Assembly: GCA_003254885.1 (NCBI GenBank)
Contig: QANT01004591.1
Coordinates: 1-22,329, forward strand
Reading direction: 5' to 3'
Length of the DNA: 22,329 nucleotides
Source: Purshia tridentata
Taxonomy: Eukaryota; Streptophyta; Magnoliopsida; Rosales; Rosaceae
Below are positions 19,301-22,329 of this stretch, one piece after another. Positions within the stretch are counted from its first letter, which is position 1. Each line of letters starts with the position of its first letter. Below the pieces are notes generated by a model. That model saw nothing but the letters and a program-made list of their open reading frames with translations, was not told where the DNA came from and did no database searches. Position numbers and translations under genes: made by a program.

Positions 19301-21195
19301 AAATGAAATAGAAAATCACATCTCTTCTTATTTTTAACAATTCATTTATCCTACTACCTCTTTTGTAGAAAAAGTAATTTTTTTATTAAAAAACTTCATA
19401 TTTAAAAAAGACCATGCATGAACGAAGAGGCTAGTATAAATATACATTGTTACATTATCATGCGCAAGATATTATCAATGGTTATGTTTAATGTACTTAC
19501 ATGTGTTAATAATCTAGTAATATAGTGTATCTAAAAGTTACAATATATATAGCTAAAGATTTATAAAAAAATATATATTATATATAAATAGCTAAAGGAA
19601 TTAAAATAAAAAATTAATCTAACACTACCACCCAAATTCAAAAAAAGTTAAAATCTACTTCAAAGATGAAAATCTAGCAATGATTTTTTATACCAAAAAG
19701 GAAAATCGAACCACCAATTTCCTTACTTTTTATAAGAATTGAATTTAGAAATTCCTTTAAAAAAGAAAAGAAAATTGAAGATCTTCACCAAACTATATCC
19801 CATATGCATCCTCCAAATATTCCTTTCTTATCCCCTAATGGGTCTTTTATTGGGTATCCGCATACATATTTATAAATATGATTTGGTTTTTTTGCGATCA
19901 ATCCGGCACTGCACTGAAAATTATCATACATGATCATATATAGTATAATAATGTGAGATTATTAATTTACTTAAATTATAACATGTGTAAAATTTTAAAA
20001 ATTAATAATTATACATGCTAAATTAATAACATCACATAAACATGTCACGTGATGGTAAACTCACTCTCATAATTGCTCCTGCTGCCGACCGTAGTCGATT
20101 CACAATTTTGTTAGAGAATATTTTGGTCTGTAGGAGTGGTGGTCCACCACATCACCAAGTGCTGTCTGACCCACAAACCCTTAATATATAAATATACATT
20201 TTGCTTTTTCTTTTTGATAGCATAATATAGACTTTTGTTTGAAGGATCCACCCAAAAAGAAAAAAGAAAAGAAGCAGCGTTCGATTAAAAGTTACGTATG
20301 GTTTGGTAGAGGGGGTTGGTAAAGAGACCAAAGAGAAAGACTGATCGATAGAGCCAGCGGGCCTTTGTTTTTTTGTTTCCCAGCATTTTCTCAGTAACCA
20401 AACGGAAAAGCTAGAAAGAAATTAACGAAGGAGAAACATATTGAGAACTCACAGGGTCATCTGTAACAGGCGATGCTGTGTGAAAAACCCCTTGACAGCC
20501 GTTGATGGCTACTTTAAGACTCTCGTAATCAAGAAGATCAGCTTTAATCAAACTTAGCCTCTCTTTAGCTCCTTCGAATTCTCTCAAATGAGCATTCTTT
20601 GGGTCATCTACAAAAACACCAAAGAAAATACATGAATATAACGAAGAATGACATATCAAAAGTATTCAATGAAGTATTTTATTAAAAAACAGGTCCAAAA
20701 TTAAAATACCATTCAAATTTTAGTTGGATTTTATATGTAAAAACCACATGCAACATTAACTTTTGTAAATAAACCATCCTCACACACATTTGACAAGGAA
20801 TCAAGCACCACTTTAGGGGATTCAAAAGACACAATGGCTATATTTTTAAAAAGGAAGGATTGTGTGTTTCTAAATGGCCCAATTAAATTTGGGATTTTCA
20901 AAACTTTCCAAACTAAGCAACAATTTTGTATCCGACAATATAACATTACAGACTGTCGAGTAAGAGAATGGCTTTGATGGAAAAGAAAGAGAAATTAGAA
21001 GCTAGTGATCATGGAAGAGGGTAATTAATGATGAATTATGGAGTGACCTGGGTTTCTCAAGGTTCCTCTGACATTGTAGCCTCTTTCCAGCAGTAGTTTC
21101 ACGATCCAAGAAGCGATGAAGCCTCCGGCGCCGGTGACACAGACAGTTTGGCCACCGTGGCCTGAAACTGAGGAGCTATCAGCAGCAGCAGGCAT
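16368..21195 (-). CDS. CCR1: cinnamoyl-CoA reductase
   Basis: An NADPH-dependent short-chain dehydrogenase (EC 1.2.1.44) that reduces feruloyl-CoA and related CoA-esters to aldehydes, the first monolignol-specific step of lignin synthesis; cytosolic. Exons on the minus strand: 21195-21048, 20607-20453, 18861-18676, 18439-18087, 16554-16368; 1029 nt, 342 residues, within the usual 335-345, with the five-exon layout expected of this family. Motifs: Rossmann [11 protein letters not shown] (residues 20-30); R47-x5-K53, the NADP-preference motif; TSS (130-132) with catalytic Ser; NWYCYGK (164-170), the CCR signature with catalytic Tyr166 and Lys170; Cys159 and Cys167, matching a cysteine pair described near the petunia CCR1 active site. 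The C-terminus keeps [17 protein letters not shown]. No lesion is seen. The ATG at 21195 is chosen because an in-frame ATG at 21288 lies upstream of the TATA box. NWYCYGK argues for true CCR rather than CCR-like or DFR relatives; the paralogue number is not certain. Confidence 0.96.
16858..17133 (+). repeat. 138-bp near-perfect tandem duplication around an N, in CCR intron 4
   Basis: TACATACATACAAAATGG starts at 16858 and again at 16996, and the two units run in parallel to TTCAATATATTA at 16994 and about 17132. The only mismatch I see is GGTTGAC versus GGTTTAC. The single undetermined base of the window (16995) sits exactly at the junction. Near-identity plus an N at the join suggests two contig ends that were abutted without merging their overlap. 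Confidence 0.9.
18634..18673 (-). repeat. perfect 20-bp tandem duplication next to the CCR exon 3 donor
   Basis: GTCCAAAGTATATGTGACAT is present twice back to back (18634-18653 and 18654-18673). On the coding strand it begins at intron base +3, right after the GT at 18675-18674. The duplication leaves the donor itself single, because the base pair preceding the second unit is AC, not GT. Confidence 0.95.
18862..20452 (-). other. CCR intron 2, 1591 bp
   Basis: AT-rich intron with donor CCT|GTGAGT and acceptor GATAG|GAAC. No ORF with a recognisable domain is present. A compact GTGGTGG-T-CCACCAC hairpin lies at 20136-20150, in a locally GC-richer patch (about 20070-20180). No transposon ends could be supported. 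Confidence 0.6.
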
Positions 21196-21250
21196 CTTAG
21201 GGAGAGAGGGAGAGAGAGAGAGAGAGAGAGAGGAAGCCTGAGGTGTGTGT
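21048..21250 (-). other. CCR exon 1 with a (CT)n leader
   Basis: The predicted 5' leader runs from about 21250 to 21196. In the mRNA sense it ends with a (CT)n run (GA on the plus strand at 21210-21232) placed 15 bases before the ATG. Exon 1 coding sequence ends at 21048 with donor CCCAG|GTCACT. CT-rich leaders are common in plant housekeeping-type promoters. Confidence 0.65.
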
Positions 21251-21272
21251 ACTTCGATAATGGCTGGTGTGG

Positions 21273-21279
21273 TTTTATA
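21273..21279 (-). promoter_or_regulatory. TATA box of the CCR gene
   Basis: TATAAAA on the minus strand, within CTTATAAAACC. It predicts transcription starting about 25-32 bases downstream, near 21245-21252. That places the ATG at 21195 as the first ATG of the mRNA and leaves the in-frame ATG at 21288-21286 outside it. Confidence 0.7.
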
Positions 21280-21302
21280 AGAGGACAAAGTACAGCAGAC
21301 TC

Positions 21303-21309
21303 ACCTACT
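21303..21309 (+). promoter_or_regulatory. SMRE/AC-type MYB site in the CCR promoter
   Basis: ACCTACT fits the secondary-wall MYB-responsive consensus ACC(A/T)A(A/C)(T/C) and is one base from the AC-I element. It lies about 24 bp upstream of the CCR TATA box. AC/SMRE sites are established targets of MYB46/MYB83-type and MYB58/63-type activators of lignin genes, which fits the gene's job. Binding itself is not shown. Confidence 0.5.
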
Positions 21310-21528
21310 ACGGGCAAGGTAAAAAGTTTGAGACAAGAGACACACACAGATAAGGTGGTTTTATTCAACCATTGCACTGTCTAATAGTCAGTGGAGGAAT
21401 ATTCTACATGCAAATGCAAGTGAAATTTCTGACATCACTCCTACGTCTTCACATTACCTTTTTTTTTTTCTTTTTTTTTTTGGTTGTTGTTCATTAATTG
21501 CTGATGTTTTAAATGGGATTAGGGGGTT

Positions 21529-21776
21529 ATTGAATTCTTACGTTTAATTTTGAGCTGTAATTTTTTTTTTTTATAGATTTTTTTCCTATTTATAACAATA
21601 GACAATTAATCAATCATGATCAATCATAATCTTAGAGGTGGCAGTTGTAGAAACAAGAGGATTAAATTCTTACGTTGATTTTTGAGTTGCGAATTTTAAA
21701 GATTTTTTTCTTATTTATAAGATTACACCATTAATCAATCATGATATTAGGGGTTGGCAGTTGTAGAAACAAGAGG
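21529..21776 (+). repeat. imperfect tandem direct repeat upstream of CCR
   Basis: Unit 1 (21529-21660) and unit 2 (21661-21776) both begin ATT(G/A)AATTCTTACGTT, pass through TTTGAG(C/T)TG, a TTTTTTC(C/T)TATTTATAA segment and ATTAATCAATCATGAT, and end GGCAGTTGTAGAAACAAGAGG. They differ by substitutions and by an extra ATCAATCAT-type insertion and a longer poly-T in unit 1. Confidence 0.85.
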
Positions 21777-21780
21777 ACAA

Positions 21781-21786
21781 CACGTG
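21781..21786. promoter_or_regulatory. G-box CACGTG upstream of CCR
   Basis: CACGTGG immediately follows the direct repeat, about 500 bp upstream of the predicted CCR start. It is a short motif, and function is unproven. Confidence 0.25.
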
Positions 21787-22055
21787 GACTACGAATTAGC
21801 ACAAAATGTGATCCATTTTTGTTGGGATCGACATTTTTTAGTATGAAGTCATCTCCCATTCTCATATCATGTTTTTTCCTTTCTTTATAATTAATCAAAA
21901 AATATGCATGAATGGATGAGTAAATTGGGGCTAGTTAAGAAAAATAAAAACTCTTTCCACATATTCGGATTCGAATCCACCTTTTCTCTGTAATTAAAAA
22001 AACAAAAAAATAATATGAATGAGAGAAAGAAATTTCAATTTCACATAAAGTTTAA
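21787..22055. other. upstream DNA without a gene
   Basis: AT-rich distal flank of the CCR promoter. No ORF or repeat end can be supported. Confidence 0.5.
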
Positions 22056-22329
22056 GGCTTAGTTTGGTATTGCAGTGAGAAAAAACTGCAATGATAACAG
22101 TGAAGTAAAACAACTGTAAAGTAATATCAGCCGAGTGTTTGGTAACCTATGTTTTCAAAAGTACTGTAAGTATAAAAGTAGTATGAAATTGTTTGGTAAA
22201 TCATAGTATAAAATTGCTGTGACTGTTCATAATTACTAAAATGGACATGATGCTGAATTTTTTTTGACTTATTTATTTAAAAAAAAAAGGCATTTTATTA
22301 GTTTATATTTTTTGGTCTACAAATTTATA
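22056..22329 (+). mobile_element. left end of a hAT-like element, cut by the window edge
   Basis: Starts GGCTTAGTTTGGTATTGCAG and continues with CTGCAATGATAACAGTG, GAGTGTTTGGTAA and GAAATTGTTTGGTAAATCAT. The GGCTTGGTTTGGTATTGC opening and repeated GTTTGGTAA words are typical of a common plant hAT-type family. The other end is not in the window, so length, inverted repeats and target duplication cannot be checked. Confidence 0.5.

Noticed and set aside
6459-21279. Functional pairing of the metal transporter and the lignin gene as a cluster
   Set aside because: They converge, have separate promoters and act in unrelated processes; adjacency alone gives no evidence of a joint system.
21025-21288. 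N-terminal extension of CCR from the ATG at 21288 ([10 protein letters not shown]...)
   Set aside because: That ATG lies upstream of the TATA box at 21279-21273, and the extension includes a Ser-Leu run translated from the CT microsatellite; family members start at the position equivalent to 21195.

Overview
The window is nuclear DNA of a flowering plant, most likely a dicot and plausibly a woody rosid. It is AT-rich, its genes carry many GT-AG introns, and non-coding DNA with degraded transposons makes up most of the length. The species cannot be named from sequence alone.

Two complete protein-coding genes are present, and they converge. On the + strand, from a TATA box at 6459 to a stop at 13070, lies an NRAMP-family divalent metal transporter of the plant NRAMP1/NRAMP6 clade. 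It has thirteen coding exons and 545 residues, preceded by a 5'-leader intron and three short upstream ORFs. On the - strand, from a TATA box at 21279 to a stop at 16368, lies a bona fide cinnamoyl-CoA reductase (CCR). It has five exons and 342 residues, and is the enzyme that commits phenylpropanoid CoA-esters to monolignol (lignin) synthesis. About 3 kb of gene-free DNA lies between their 3' ends. No functional link between the two genes is visible; they look like ordinary neighbours.

The left 6.4 kb has no credible gene. It holds two diverged direct copies of a dispersed repeat with the look of Copia-type LTR ends. The first copy is split by a 691-bp hAT-like non-autonomous element with an 8-bp target-site duplication. 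It also holds a 21-bp tandem repeat with phased A-tracts, a 170-bp inverted-repeat MITE, and a roughly 200-bp tandem duplication directly upstream of the NRAMP promoter in which one copy carries a G-box. Another MITE sits in NRAMP intron 5. The intergenic middle carries a broken RNase H fragment of retroelement origin.

The right side contains the CCR promoter with a MYB-type (SMRE) site, an imperfect 130-bp direct repeat, and the start of another hAT-like element that runs off the end. A 138-bp near-perfect duplication around a single N at 16995, inside CCR intron 4, is probably an assembly artefact. I found no evidence for a new multi-gene system. The more informative observations are the nested insertion with its empty-site comparison, the promoter duplication and upstream ORFs of NRAMP, and the local duplications inside CCR introns.
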